DNA from: Paenibacillus tepidiphilus
Lineage (GTDB): Bacteria > Bacillota > Bacilli > Paenibacillales > Paenibacillaceae
Length of the DNA stretch: 64,000 nucleotides
NCBI RefSeq assembly: GCF_008635795.1
Contig: NZ_VWRQ01000016.1
Span: 62,001-126,000, forward strand
Direction: 5' to 3'
Shown here: piece after piece, positions 14,882 through 23,613 of the stretch
Layout of the letters: each line of letters begins with the position of its first letter
Position numbering within the stretch: position 1 is the stretch's first letter
The notes under the pieces: model-generated
Told to the model about the DNA's origin: nothing
Databases searched by the model: none
What the model saw: the letters and a program-made list of their open reading frames with translations, nothing else
Position numbers and translations under genes: made by a program

Positions 14882-16414
14882 ATGCAGAACCATTCAGTTG
14901 AAATGCGCGGGATTGTGAAGAGATTTGGTTCGGTAACAGCCAGCGATCAAGTCGATTTTTCGGCAAATGCGGGTGAGATTCACGCGCTGCTTGGTGAGAA
15001 CGGAGCAGGAAAAAGCACTGTCATGAGCATGCTGTCGGGTGTATACCGGGCGGATGAGGGGGAGATTCTCATTCACGGCCAGACAGCCAAAATCCGCTCT
15101 CCGAAGGATGCGGCCATGCTTGGCGTCGGAATGGTCTTCCAGAACTTCCGGCTGGTGCAGACTCTCACGGCAGCGGAGAACATCGTGCTTGGCGAAAAGT
15201 CGTCTTTCTGGCGGGGCAGCAAATGGATTAAAAACAAACATGCTGAAATCGAGGCGCTGGGCGAGCGGTTCGGGCTGCATGTTCCGGTGGACCGGCCGAT
15301 CTGGCAGCTATCCGTCGGTGAGCAGCAGCGTGTGGAGATCGTCAAGACGCTGTACCGCGGCGCCGATATCATCATTCTTGACGAGCCGACCTCGGTGCTG
15401 ACGCCGGGGGAAGTGGAGCAGCTCTTTGAAACGCTGCGGGTGATGAAGAAGGCAGGCAAGACGGTCATTATGACCACGCATAAAATGAAGGAAGTGATGG
15501 CTTCCTCAGACCGTATATCCGTCATGCGCAAAGGGAAGATGATTGCCACGCTGGACACGGCCAAGACGGGCGAGCTGGAGCTGGCCCGCCTGATGGTCGG
15601 CCGTGAGGTAATCATCACCCGCCAGGAACGGGAAGCGGTCCAGGGTAAGCCGCTGCTCACCGTTAACCATTTGGAAGTGACCGCCGACCATGGGCGCAAG
15701 GCGCTGGAAGGCCTGTCGCTGAGTGTGCGCGCCGGAGAGATTGTCGGCATTGCCGGCGTGGCCGGCAATGGTCAGAAGGAGCTGGCCGAAGTTCTTACCG
15801 GGCTTAGAGCCTGGAAGAGCGGCGAGATTGTCTTTGACGGCAAGCCGGTCAAGACCGCTTCGGTCCGCGGCGCAATCGACGCCGGCATCTCCCATGTGCC
15901 TGAGAACCGCATGAAGAGCGGCCTGGCCGGACGGCTCGGCTCGGTAGACAATCTGCTGTTCAAGTCTTACCGCAGCAGCGAGCATTCCCGGTTCGGCATT
16001 CTGAAAGCCGCCAAGAACCGTTCCTGGTCGCAGGAGCTGGTGCAGCGCTTCAATGTCAAGACGCCGGAGCTCGATACGCCGGTGCAGCAGCTCTCGGGCG
16101 GCAATCAGCAGAAGCTGCTGTTCGCCCGTGAGGTCAGCCATCGGCCAAAGCTGATGGTAGCCGTTCATCCGACGCAGGGACTTGATGTCGGCGCCACCGC
16201 CGGTGTCCACGAGCTGCTGATGGAGCTGCGCGGATCGGGCAGCGGGGTGCTGCTGATTTCGGAGGATCTGGATGAGCTGCTGCAGCTGTCCGACCGGATT
16301 CTGGTCATTTACGGCGGTTCCATTATCGGGGAGACCGATCATGAGCATGCCGACAGGGAAGAAATCGGGCTGATGATGGCCGGAATCAGGCATAGAGAGG
16401 AAAATGCAGTATGA
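14882..16414 (+). CDS. nucleoside ABC transporter, double ATP-binding subunit
   Basis: 510 residues with two ABC domains in tandem, the sugar/nucleoside importer type (NupO/YufO, RbsA-like). Domain 1 has Walker A GENGAGKST (about residues 39-47), the signature region LSVGEQQR and Walker B DIIILDEPTSVL. Domain 2 has a degenerate Walker A (GVAGNGQKE), as usual in this class, LSGGNQQK and the Walker B-like LMVAVHPTQGLDV. The start follows GGAAAGGAG. It would energise the two permeases encoded immediately downstream; its stop overlaps the next start (ATGA). Confidence 0.92.
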   Translation: MQNHSVEMRGIVKRFGSVTASDQVDFSANAGEIHALLGENGAGKSTVMSMLSGVYRADEGEILIHGQTAKIRSPKDAAMLGVGMVFQNFRLVQTLTAAENIVLGEKSSFWRGSKWIKNKHAEIEALGERFGLHVPVDRPIWQLSVGEQQRVEIVKTLYRGADIIILDEPTSVLTPGEVEQLFETLRVMKKAGKTVIMTTHKMKEVMASSDRISVMRKGKMIATLDTAKTGELELARLMVGREVIITRQEREAVQGKPLLTVNHLEVTADHGRKALEGLSLSVRAGEIVGIAGVAGNGQKELAEVLTGLRAWKSGEIVFDGKPVKTASVRGAIDAGISHVPENRMKSGLAGRLGSVDNLLFKSYRSSEHSRFGILKAAKNRSWSQELVQRFNVKTPELDTPVQQLSGGNQQKLLFAREVSHRPKLMVAVHPTQGLDVGATAGVHELLMELRGSGSGVLLISEDLDELLQLSDRILVIYGGSIIGETDHEHADREEIGLMMAGIRHREENAV

Positions 16415-17532
16415 GCCCCAAGAATATGAGCAGCAGCGCCGTGCTGGAATCCACCGCTGTACCGGATAAATCCGGAAAACGTTTCTCCCTGCGGCTGGAG
16501 TATGACTCCAGCCGGAACCGGTCGCCATGGTGGTCCCCGGTCCTGTCAGTTATCCTGGCGCTCCTCCTGTGCGCCGTGTTTATCGCCGCCAACGGGATGA
16601 ACCCGGTCACAGTCTACGAGAAGATGTTCCGCGGAGCCTTCGGTACCTCCTACGGGTTCACGGAAACGCTCGTCAAAGCCATTCCGCTGCTCCTGTGCGG
16701 ACTCGGCATCGCCGTGGCCTACCGGATTTCCGTCTGGAATATCGGCGCCGAAGGCCAATTGACCGTCGGAGCGATGGCGGCTACGGCGGTGACGATCTAT
16801 TTTCCTGATCTGCCGTCGTTCTGGGCAATCTCGCTGATGCTGGTGTTCGGAATAGCTGCCGGTGCGCTTTGGGGACTCATGACCGCCATTCCGCGCACGC
16901 ATTTCGGCGTCAACGAGCTGATAACGTCCCTGATGCTGAATTATGTGGCGCTGCTGGCGCTGGACTACGTGGTGTTCGGCCCCTGGAAAGATCCGCAGGG
17001 CTTCAATTTCCCGGGCTCGCCGATGTTCACGGCGGCGCAGTCGCTGCCTGTGCTGGGAACGACACGGCTCCATATCGGTCTTGTTTTCGGTCTGGTTGCC
17101 GTACTGATTTATTTTCTGCTCATCAAGTTCACCCGCTGGGGCTACGAGCTGCGTCTGATCGGTGCGAACCCGAACGCAGCCAAATACGCGGGGATTCATA
17201 TCAAACGCCACATTATTATCGTCATGCTGATCAGCGGCGGGCTGGCCGGAATTGCCGGAATGGCGGAGGTGTCCGGGGTCACGCACAAGCTGATGCAGGG
17301 GATATCTCCGGGCTACGGCTACACTGCAATTATCGTTGCCTGGCTTGCCAAGCTGAATCCGCTCGGACTGATTGTCACCTCCGTTCTTTTCGGGGGCCTC
17401 ATCGTCGGCGGCTACAGCGTGCAGACCATCGGCTTGCCTTCGTCCATCTCGGAGCTGCTGCAGGGGGCAATTCTGTTCTTCCTGATTGCGGGCGAAATGA
17501 TTCACCGGTTCCGCATCCGGCGGAGCGCATAG
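16411..17532 (+). CDS. nucleoside ABC transporter permease (NupP-like)
   Basis: 373 residues, with a hydrophilic N-terminus of about 45 residues and then eight to ten membrane segments. The BPD_transp_2 family signature is in NIGAEGQLTVGAMAATAV (about residues 110-127) and GANPNAAKYAGI (about 251-262). Start overlaps the stop of the ATPase gene, indicating coupled translation. It forms the membrane channel together with the next gene product. The best functional analogue is YufP/NupP of the B. subtilis guanosine transporter. Confidence 0.9.
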   Translation: MSPKNMSSSAVLESTAVPDKSGKRFSLRLEYDSSRNRSPWWSPVLSVILALLLCAVFIAANGMNPVTVYEKMFRGAFGTSYGFTETLVKAIPLLLCGLGIAVAYRISVWNIGAEGQLTVGAMAATAVTIYFPDLPSFWAISLMLVFGIAAGALWGLMTAIPRTHFGVNELITSLMLNYVALLALDYVVFGPWKDPQGFNFPGSPMFTAAQSLPVLGTTRLHIGLVFGLVAVLIYFLLIKFTRWGYELRLIGANPNAAKYAGIHIKRHIIIVMLISGGLAGIAGMAEVSGVTHKLMQGISPGYGYTAIIVAWLAKLNPLGLIVTSVLFGGLIVGGYSVQTIGLPSSISELLQGAILFFLIAGEMIHRFRIRRSA

Positions 17533-17564
17533 CAAGCTTCGTCTTGCGGAAGGGAGTTTAACTT

Positions 17565-18494
17565 ATGGATTTCACTACACAGTTATTGATTGCCGCGATC
17601 TCCGCCGGAACCCCGCTGCTGCTGGCTACCTTGGGCGGTATCCTCAATGAACGGGCAGGCATTATCCAGCTAGGCGCGGAAGGGCTGATGCTCATGGGCG
17701 CCGTTACGACCTGCATCGTATATATCCGCAGCGGCAGCCTGCTGCTTGCCCTGCTGGCCACATTGGCCGTCACCGCGCTGCTCGGCATCATTCATTCGTT
17801 TCTTACCGTCACCCTCCGCGCCAACCAGACCATGTCCGGGCTGGCGATGACGCTGTTCGGCAGCGGACTGAGCGCCTACCTGGGCAAATCCATCAGCGGC
17901 CTGCCGCTTCCGGGCACCTCGCCGAAGCTGGATCTGGGCTGGGTGAAATCGATCCCGGTGATCGGGGATATTTTCGGCAGGCTCGATGTTCTGACCTGGT
18001 TCAGCCTGCTGCTTGTGGCGGCGCTGCATCTGCTGATCCACCATACCTCATGGGGACTGCATTTGAAGGCGGTCGGAGACAATCCTGCCACTGCCGACGT
18101 TATGGGCATCCGCGTCCAGATGATCCGCTACAGCTATGTGACCGCAGGTGCCGCATTGATCGGCCTTGCCGGAGCCGATATGGTGCTGGCCTATGCACCG
18201 ACCTGGAATGAAGGCCTGACTGCCGGCCGGGGGTGGATCGCCGTCGGGCTGGTGATCTTCGCCAGATGGAATCCGCTGCGCGCTTTGTTCTGCGCCTATT
18301 TCTTCGGAGCGCTGGACTCGCTCGGCTTCCGGATTCAGCTGCTGGGCAGCGCGATTCCGCCGTACTTTCTCAAGATGATTCCATATATCGTAACCATTCT
18401 GGTGCTGATGTATCTCGGGTACCGCAACCGCAACAAGCCTTCGGGCACGCCGGAATCGCTGGGTACGCCGTATATCCGCGAGCAGCGGTTCTGA
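17565..18494 (+). CDS. nucleoside ABC transporter permease (NupQ-like)
   Basis: 309 residues with about eight membrane segments and an AAGGGAG site upstream. Characteristic stretches are GTPLLLATLGGILNERAGI near the N-terminus, QLGAEGLMLMGAV (about residues 37-49) and VGDNPATADVMGI (about 165-177), which are the same core motifs as in the partner permease. It completes a BMP-ATPase-permease-permease set. The next gene, for the xanthine dehydrogenase FAD subunit, starts 22 bases later, so transport and oxidation genes are probably one transcription unit. Confidence 0.9.
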   Translation: MDFTTQLLIAAISAGTPLLLATLGGILNERAGIIQLGAEGLMLMGAVTTCIVYIRSGSLLLALLATLAVTALLGIIHSFLTVTLRANQTMSGLAMTLFGSGLSAYLGKSISGLPLPGTSPKLDLGWVKSIPVIGDIFGRLDVLTWFSLLLVAALHLLIHHTSWGLHLKAVGDNPATADVMGIRVQMIRYSYVTAGAALIGLAGADMVLAYAPTWNEGLTAGRGWIAVGLVIFARWNPLRALFCAYFFGALDSLGFRIQLLGSAIPPYFLKMIPYIVTILVLMYLGYRNRNKPSGTPESLGTPYIREQRF

Positions 18495-18516
18495 CACATG
18501 AGAGGAGCTGAGACTT

Positions 18517-19419
18517 GTGGGAGCTTTACAGGATGAGCCGTTATTCTCACCGGCGCTGCGCCAGCCCCGGAGTCTCCGCGAGGCCTGGGAGCTGAAGTCC
18601 GCCTGCGCTGAGCAAGCGGTCTATGTCTCCGGAGGAACTCTGCTGAGGACGCAGTGGGAGGCCGGAACAGCCGCAGTGCCGCAGGTGCTGATCGACCTGC
18701 GGAACATCGCGGGGATGGAAGATGTCACCCGGGATGATGACTATCTCACTATAGGTTCGCTGGTTACGCTGACTGCCTGCCGCCGCAGCGGGGCCCTGGC
18801 CTCTGCCGGCCCGGCTGCGGCGGAAGCCGCACGGCAGATTGCCGCACCGGCGGTGCGCAATCTCGCAACGCTGGGCGGCAACATCGCTTCCGGCTACGGC
18901 GATATTCTGCCGGCGCTGCTGGTGCACGATGCGGAGCTTGCCGTCTATGACGGCAACCTGCTGAGAGTGCAGCCTGTGGAAGCGTGGCTGGAGCGGCGCT
19001 GGAGCGGGGCTATACCGCCGGCGGAGCTTGTCGCCGGCGTAAGGCTGCCGCTGGATCAGGGCAGCGGCGGCTCCCGTCTGGCGGTCTTCCGCAAGGTAGG
19101 CCGCCGGGAGGCCTTTACGGCATCGCTGGTCACCATAGCGGTGACGGCGGATTGGGATGCCGCCGCCCGGACACTGCGGCGGGTGCGGCTTGCGGCCGGT
19201 GGCGGCTCCGGCCGCCCGCAGCGCCTGGCCGCCGCCGAAGCGCTGCTGGAGGGCGCAGAGCTGTCGCGCAGCCTGCTGGGCGCCGTCTATGAGGCGGTGG
19301 AGCACGGTTTTGCCAGCTATGACGATCCGTTCGCGGGCGAGCAATACAAGAAGAAAACAGCCGGAAATCTGATCGTTTCCGAGCTGTGGCAGACGCTGGA
19401 GCTGAAGGCCCGGTCATAA
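18517..19419 (+). CDS. pucC: xanthine dehydrogenase FAD-binding subunit
   Basis: 300 residues from a GTG start preceded by GAGAGGAGC. The FAD_binding_5/CO_deh_flav_C architecture is visible: the VYVSGGTLLRTQW region near the N-terminus (about residues 31-43), then AAPAVRNLATLGGNIASGYG (about 110-129), the pyrophosphate-binding loop of CoxM-type flavoproteins, and DPFAGEQYKKKTAGNLI near the end. It transfers electrons from the Fe-S subunit to NAD in a three-subunit xanthine dehydrogenase. It corresponds to PucC of B. subtilis. Confidence 0.9.
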   Translation: MGALQDEPLFSPALRQPRSLREAWELKSACAEQAVYVSGGTLLRTQWEAGTAAVPQVLIDLRNIAGMEDVTRDDDYLTIGSLVTLTACRRSGALASAGPAAAEAARQIAAPAVRNLATLGGNIASGYGDILPALLVHDAELAVYDGNLLRVQPVEAWLERRWSGAIPPAELVAGVRLPLDQGSGGSRLAVFRKVGRREAFTASLVTIAVTADWDAAARTLRRVRLAAGGGSGRPQRLAAAEALLEGAELSRSLLGAVYEAVEHGFASYDDPFAGEQYKKKTAGNLIVSELWQTLELKARS

Positions 19420-19622
19420 CTGCCCGTAAAGAAAGCTCACTGCTTCACATCGGAATTCATGATAAACCAACGTCCATTTTATGTAGTTCGCACATCGACA
19501 CCGGCAAAGGCATTCAGGCAGTGCACAGAGAAGGAGATGGGTTGAATACAGCGAATGGACTTTTTTTATCTAAAAATACTTCAATTCTAATTATTAAGAA
19601 TTTTAGCGGAGGAGTGGGGAAC

Positions 19623-21932
19623 ATGCTGCTGAACAAGGAGTCGAGCGGCAGCCGCTGGCGGATACGGCCTGACGGCCAGGATAAAGTATCCGGCAAGCTG
19701 CAATATTTGACCGACATGGCTGCCGAAGGGATGCTGACCGGACGGGTGCTGCGCGCTCAGCAGGCCCATGCCCGCATTCTGTCCATCTGTACCGAAGCGG
19801 CGCTGGCGGTGCCGGGTGTACATGCGGTGATTACCCATGAGGATGTGCCGGGCCTGAACGGCTTCGGCATCGCTCTGCCGCATCAGCCGGTGTTCTGCTA
19901 TGACCGTGTGCGCTATACCGGTGATGCCATCGCCGCCGTCGCAGCCGAGAACGATGCCATCGCCGAATACGCCTTGTCGCTGATCCAGGTGGAATACGAG
20001 CCGCTGCCGCTGCTGGAGGACGCCGAGGAGGCGATGAAGCCGGAAGCGATCCTGCTGCATGAGGAAGGGAATGTGCTGCATCACACGGAGTACCGCCGGG
20101 GCGATCCCGATGAGGCCTTTGGGGCATGCGCGCATGTGGTGGAGGAAACTTACTTCACTCCCCGCCAAATGCATACCTATATGGAAACGGAAGGCGGTCT
20201 GTTTATCCCGGAGAGCAATGGCCGGCTTACCGTATATTCAGCCACCCAGCATGGGCTGATGGACCGCAGGCAGCTCTCGCGCATTCTGGCGCTGCCCGAG
20301 GAGGACATCCGCGTGGTCTCCAGTCCCATCGGCGGCTCCTTCGGCGGCAAGGATGAGCTGAACGTTCAGCCATACGGGGCGCTTCTGGCCCTGCGGACGC
20401 GGCGGCCGGTGCGGCTGCACAACTCACGCTATGAGTCGGTGCGTGCCGGGCTGAAGCGCCATCCGATGAAGATCACGATGAAGACGGGCTGCGACAGCGA
20501 GGGGCAGATCGTGGCCCACCGGGTGCGGATCATCTCCGACACCGGAGCTTACGCCACGCTTGGCGCCGAAGTGCTGAATTTCGCCACCGAGCATGTCATC
20601 GGCCCCTACCGCATCCCCCATGTGGAGGTGGAGGGCTTCGCCGTTTACACCAATAACGGCGTATCCGGCGAGTTCCGCGGGTTCGGCGGCAACCAGGCGA
20701 TCTTTGCCCTGGAGGGGCAGGTGGACCGCCTGGCCCAGCAGCTGGGGCTGGACCCGTGGGAGCTGCGCCGCCGCAATCTGCGGCAGTACGGCGACCCCGG
20801 GCCGCTGGGCCAGCCAATCGCCCAGACCCATGGAGCAGTCCAGGTCTGGGAGGCGCTGAAGGCATCCCCGCTGCTGCGGGCGGCGGAGGATGGCGGCTGC
20901 GAGGGTGAGGGCAGCGACAGCCAGCCGGAGGGGCAGTTGCCCCCCTGGATCGTCACCGGCACCGGCGCTGCACTGGCCATGCACGGTGCAGGTCTTGGCT
21001 ACGGCATCCCTGATCCGGCCGGAGGGCGGCTAAGCCTGGCGCTGGACGGCAAGATTGAAGCCGTCTTCGGCTATGAGGAATTCGGCCAGGGACTGATCGC
21101 CACGATGGAGCAGATGCTGGTCGAGCAGTTCGGCTTCGCCGGAGACGACCTGCGGATCATTATCGGCGATACGGATGTCGTGCCGGACAGCGGCTCCAGC
21201 ACTGCTTCGCGCTCCACCAGCATGATGTGGATGGCACTGCAGCGGCTGCGGCCGGAGTTCACGGCACAGCTGCTGGAGACGGCGGCAGCGACTACCGGTG
21301 AACCAGCCGGGGAGCTGAAGCTCGGGTGCGGCGGCGTTTGGAAGGGCTGCAGCCTGCTCATCTCCTACGCTCAGCTGGCGCGCGGACTGAAGGAGCCGCT
21401 GGTCTGCGAGACGAAATTTCAATATCCGACTACACCGCTGCAGAGAGTAGGCGCACATTTCCTCTATACCTACTCTGCCATCGCTGTGCGGGTAGAGCTG
21501 AATCTGCTCACCGGGCGGGTGCGCATTACCGACCAGTACCATGCTGTCGCCGCCGGCCCGGTCGCCAATCCCCAGGGCTACCTGGGGCAGATTGAAGGCG
21601 GCAGCAGCATGGCAGTAGGCTTCACCTTGTCAGAGGATGCCGTCATGACGGGCGGTGCTTATGTTACCAAGAATATGGATACCTATCTGGTGCCCACGCT
21701 CATTGATATGAACGGCCGTATCCAGGTGGAGGCAATCGAGGATCTGCCGGAGCATGACACCTACGGTCCCCGCGGCATCGGGGAGATCGGCTCCGTGCAT
21801 CTGGCACCGGCTGTGGCCGCCGCGATCTTCCAGGCGGTCCGCAAACGGGTTAACAAGCTGCCGGTCGAGCCGGAGCTGCTGCAGGAGACATTTTTTACTA
21901 CACAGAAGGCGGTGGGAAGCTATGCCGGATAA
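19623..21932 (+). CDS. pucD: xanthine dehydrogenase molybdenum-binding subunit
   Basis: 769 residues from the ATG at 19623, preceded by GGAGGAGTGGGG. The frame is open upstream and a TTG at 19542 with GAAGGAGATGGG is an alternative start, but the extra residues (LNTANGLFLSKN...) are AT-rich and unlike the family. The fold begins with KVSGKLQYLTDM; molybdopterin-contacting glycine-rich loops GGSFGGKDEL (about residue 240) and GEFRGFGGNQAIFALE (about 350) follow, and the catalytic Glu lies in PRGIGEIGSVHLAP near the C-terminus. It hydroxylates hypoxanthine and xanthine to urate. The end overlaps pucE by 11 bases. Confidence 0.92.
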   Translation: MLLNKESSGSRWRIRPDGQDKVSGKLQYLTDMAAEGMLTGRVLRAQQAHARILSICTEAALAVPGVHAVITHEDVPGLNGFGIALPHQPVFCYDRVRYTGDAIAAVAAENDAIAEYALSLIQVEYEPLPLLEDAEEAMKPEAILLHEEGNVLHHTEYRRGDPDEAFGACAHVVEETYFTPRQMHTYMETEGGLFIPESNGRLTVYSATQHGLMDRRQLSRILALPEEDIRVVSSPIGGSFGGKDELNVQPYGALLALRTRRPVRLHNSRYESVRAGLKRHPMKITMKTGCDSEGQIVAHRVRIISDTGAYATLGAEVLNFATEHVIGPYRIPHVEVEGFAVYTNNGVSGEFRGFGGNQAIFALEGQVDRLAQQLGLDPWELRRRNLRQYGDPGPLGQPIAQTHGAVQVWEALKASPLLRAAEDGGCEGEGSDSQPEGQLPPWIVTGTGAALAMHGAGLGYGIPDPAGGRLSLALDGKIEAVFGYEEFGQGLIATMEQMLVEQFGFAGDDLRIIIGDTDVVPDSGSSTASRSTSMMWMALQRLRPEFTAQLLETAAATTGEPAGELKLGCGGVWKGCSLLISYAQLARGLKEPLVCETKFQYPTTPLQRVGAHFLYTYSAIAVRVELNLLTGRVRITDQYHAVAAGPVANPQGYLGQIEGGSSMAVGFTLSEDAVMTGGAYVTKNMDTYLVPTLIDMNGRIQVEAIEDLPEHDTYGPRGIGEIGSVHLAPAVAAAIFQAVRKRVNKLPVEPELLQETFFTTQKAVGSYAG

Positions 21933-22455
21933 CTTCAGGCTTGAAGAAATGGGCGAAATGGCGGGCGCAGACATTCCTGCCGGGCCCCTGTATACCTTGA
22001 ACTGCACTGTCAACGGCAGAGCACTCTCCCTGGAGGTTCCGCCGGGGCGGCGACTGCTCAGCATCCTGCGCGAGGATCTGGAGCTGACCGGCACGAAGCG
22101 CTCCTGCGAGATCGGCCGCTGCGGGGCCTGCATGGTGCTGGTGGATGGCCGACCGGTTAACGCCTGCCTCACCATGGCTTACCAGTGCGGGGGCGCCGAG
22201 ATTACGACTATAGAGGGTCTTGGCGAAGCGGGACTGCATCCGGTGCAGCGCGCTTTTCTGGAGGAAGGCGGCTTTCAGTGCGGCTATTGTACACCGGGGA
22301 TGGTCATCTCGGTTGTCGGTCTGCTGCGGGAGAATCCATCGCCGGCCCAGGAAGATATTGAAGAGGCGTTATCGGGCAATATTTGCCGCTGTACCGGATA
22401 CGGTGGCATTATGCGCGCAGTAAACAAAGCGATTGAAAGCGGGGTGTCGCCATGA
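21922..22455 (+). CDS. pucE: xanthine dehydrogenase 2Fe-2S subunit
   Basis: 177 residues; the ATG at 21922 lies inside the last codons of pucD. Eight cysteines in the expected pattern bind two [2Fe-2S] clusters: CEIGRCGAC then NAC in the plant-ferredoxin-like N-terminal domain, and CGYCTPGM with NICRCTGY in the helical C-terminal domain. The protein passes electrons from molybdenum to FAD. It carries an N-terminal extension of about 20 residues before the ferredoxin fold. The stop overlaps the next start (ATGA), so translation is coupled. Confidence 0.92.
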   Translation: MPDNFRLEEMGEMAGADIPAGPLYTLNCTVNGRALSLEVPPGRRLLSILREDLELTGTKRSCEIGRCGACMVLVDGRPVNACLTMAYQCGGAEITTIEGLGEAGLHPVQRAFLEEGGFQCGYCTPGMVISVVGLLRENPSPAQEDIEEALSGNICRCTGYGGIMRAVNKAIESGVSP

Positions 22456-22970
22456 CGGCAAGTGATCAAACCATTGCTCTAAAAGAACTCAACACCATGA
22501 GTGAAGACCAGTTTACAGCGGCGCTTGGCGGAATCTTCGAGCATTCGCCGTGGGTTGCCAGAGGCACTTATGCGCTTTTGCCTGCGGAGTCGGTGGAGCA
22601 GCTGCACCGGATGATGCTGGATACGGCGCGCGGTGCAGAGGAGAGCCGGATCACCGAGCTGCTGCGGGCACATCCCGATCTGGCCACCCGTATGCAGGTG
22701 ACGCCGCTGTCGGCGGCGGAGCAGCAGGGAGCCGGGCTGGACCGGCTGACGCCGGAGGAGTTCGCGTACCTGACGGAGATGAATTCAGAGTATACTCGGA
22801 AATTCGGCTTTCCCTTTATCCTTGCCGTACGGGGCAAGACCAAGGACGATATTATCGCCGCCATCGGCACAAGAGTGAACCATTCCTATGAAGTGGAGCG
22901 GGAGCAGGCATTGACCGAGATCGGCCGGATTACCCGTTTCCGGTTGTTCGACTTGGTCAGGGAGGATTAA
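22452..22970 (+). CDS. 2-oxo-4-hydroxy-4-carboxy-5-ureidoimidazoline (OHCU) decarboxylase
   Basis: 172 residues, a single-domain UraD-type enzyme. Family positions are visible: FEHSPWVAR (about residues 29-37), the HPDLATR segment with the catalytic-site His (about 75-81), SAAEQQGAGLD (about 88-98) and FGFPFILAVRGKTK (about 119-132). It decarboxylates OHCU to S-allantoin after urate oxidation. In B. subtilis this domain is the N-terminal half of PucL, fused to uricase. Here the protein stops right after the decarboxylase (RLFDLVRED) and no uricase half follows, which is the main oddity of the locus. Confidence 0.92.
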   Translation: MTASDQTIALKELNTMSEDQFTAALGGIFEHSPWVARGTYALLPAESVEQLHRMMLDTARGAEESRITELLRAHPDLATRMQVTPLSAAEQQGAGLDRLTPEEFAYLTEMNSEYTRKFGFPFILAVRGKTKDDIIAAIGTRVNHSYEVEREQALTEIGRITRFRLFDLVRED

Positions 22971-23027
22971 CGAATTTTGCGCAAGCTTCAACATAATTTT
23001 TGACAAAAAGAACAGGAGGTGCCGGAT

Positions 23028-23192
23028 ATGCTCATACGAGCAAATCATTATGGGCAAGCACTGTCAATCTGGATGAGCGGCGGAATCGCCCGGCCCTTGA
23101 CTGCTGCCGGTTACTCCGCGATCAGGGCGGAAGCCGGCCTGCAGAGTGCAGACGGCTGCTTCATCCATAGCATTCAGGGAGTCCGGCCATGA
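23028..23192 (+). CDS. 54-residue ORF at the position of the missing uricase
   Basis: The ATG at 23028 follows a perfect AGGAGG (23014-23019) at eight-base spacing, and the stop overlaps the HIU hydrolase start (ATGA), so it is very probably translated and coupled to the next gene. The product starts MLIRANHYGQALSIW and is small, mixed and not obviously membrane-bound. I recognise no family. It lies exactly where the uricase half of PucL is found in B. subtilis; a short YG...RPLT pattern faintly recalls the uricase N-terminus, but this is too weak to call it a remnant. It may be a decayed fragment, a coupling ORF for the hydrolase, or a new small protein. Confidence 0.55.
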   Translation: MLIRANHYGQALSIWMSGGIARPLTAAGYSAIRAEAGLQSADGCFIHSIQGVRP

Positions 23193-23557
23193 GCGGGTGT
23201 CTGACCACCCATGTGCTGGATTTGGCGCGGGGCATACCCGCAGCGGGTATGGCGGTCCAGCTATGGAGCGTCTCCGGCGGTGCAAGCCGCCTGCTTCTCA
23301 CAGCGGTGACCAACAGCGATGGAAGACTCGACCAGCCGCTGCTTGAAGGCGAAGCGGTTGTACCGGGTGCATATGAACTGCTGTTTCAGGCAGGCGATTA
23401 TTTTCGCGCCAGCGGGTGCGGTGGGGTGACCGGCGGAGACGGGGGCTTGTTTCTAGATGAAATACCGATCCGCTTCCATATTACGGATTCCGGGGCGCAT
23501 TATCATGTTCCGCTGCTGGTGGCTCCGGGCGGGTACAGCACATACCGCGGAAGCTGA
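23189..23557 (+). CDS. pucM: 5-hydroxyisourate hydrolase (transthyretin-like)
   Basis: 122 residues. It carries the family landmarks LTTHVLDLARGIPAAGM at the N-terminus (the His and Asp of the active site), the central GVTGGDGGLFLDEIPIRFHI region, and the C-terminal tetrapeptide YRGS that is diagnostic of HIU hydrolases and replaces the end of true transthyretin. The enzyme converts 5-hydroxyisourate to OHCU. A Gly-rich loop (SGCGGVTGGDGG) is somewhat longer than usual. Its start is coupled to the preceding 54-residue ORF. Substrate depends on a uricase that is not encoded nearby. Confidence 0.92.
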   Translation: MSGCLTTHVLDLARGIPAAGMAVQLWSVSGGASRLLLTAVTNSDGRLDQPLLEGEAVVPGAYELLFQAGDYFRASGCGGVTGGDGGLFLDEIPIRFHITDSGAHYHVPLLVAPGGYSTYRGS

Positions 23558-23613
23558 AGGCTTGTGAAGGAAGTAAGCACGAAGAATAGTGGAAGGGCGG
23601 AGGTGGCGGAGCT

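Noticed and set aside
19386..19622. N-terminal extension of pucD reaching into pucC
   Set aside because: The ATG at 19623 has a strong ribosome binding site and matches where the family begins; the extension is AT-rich and non-conserved in character.
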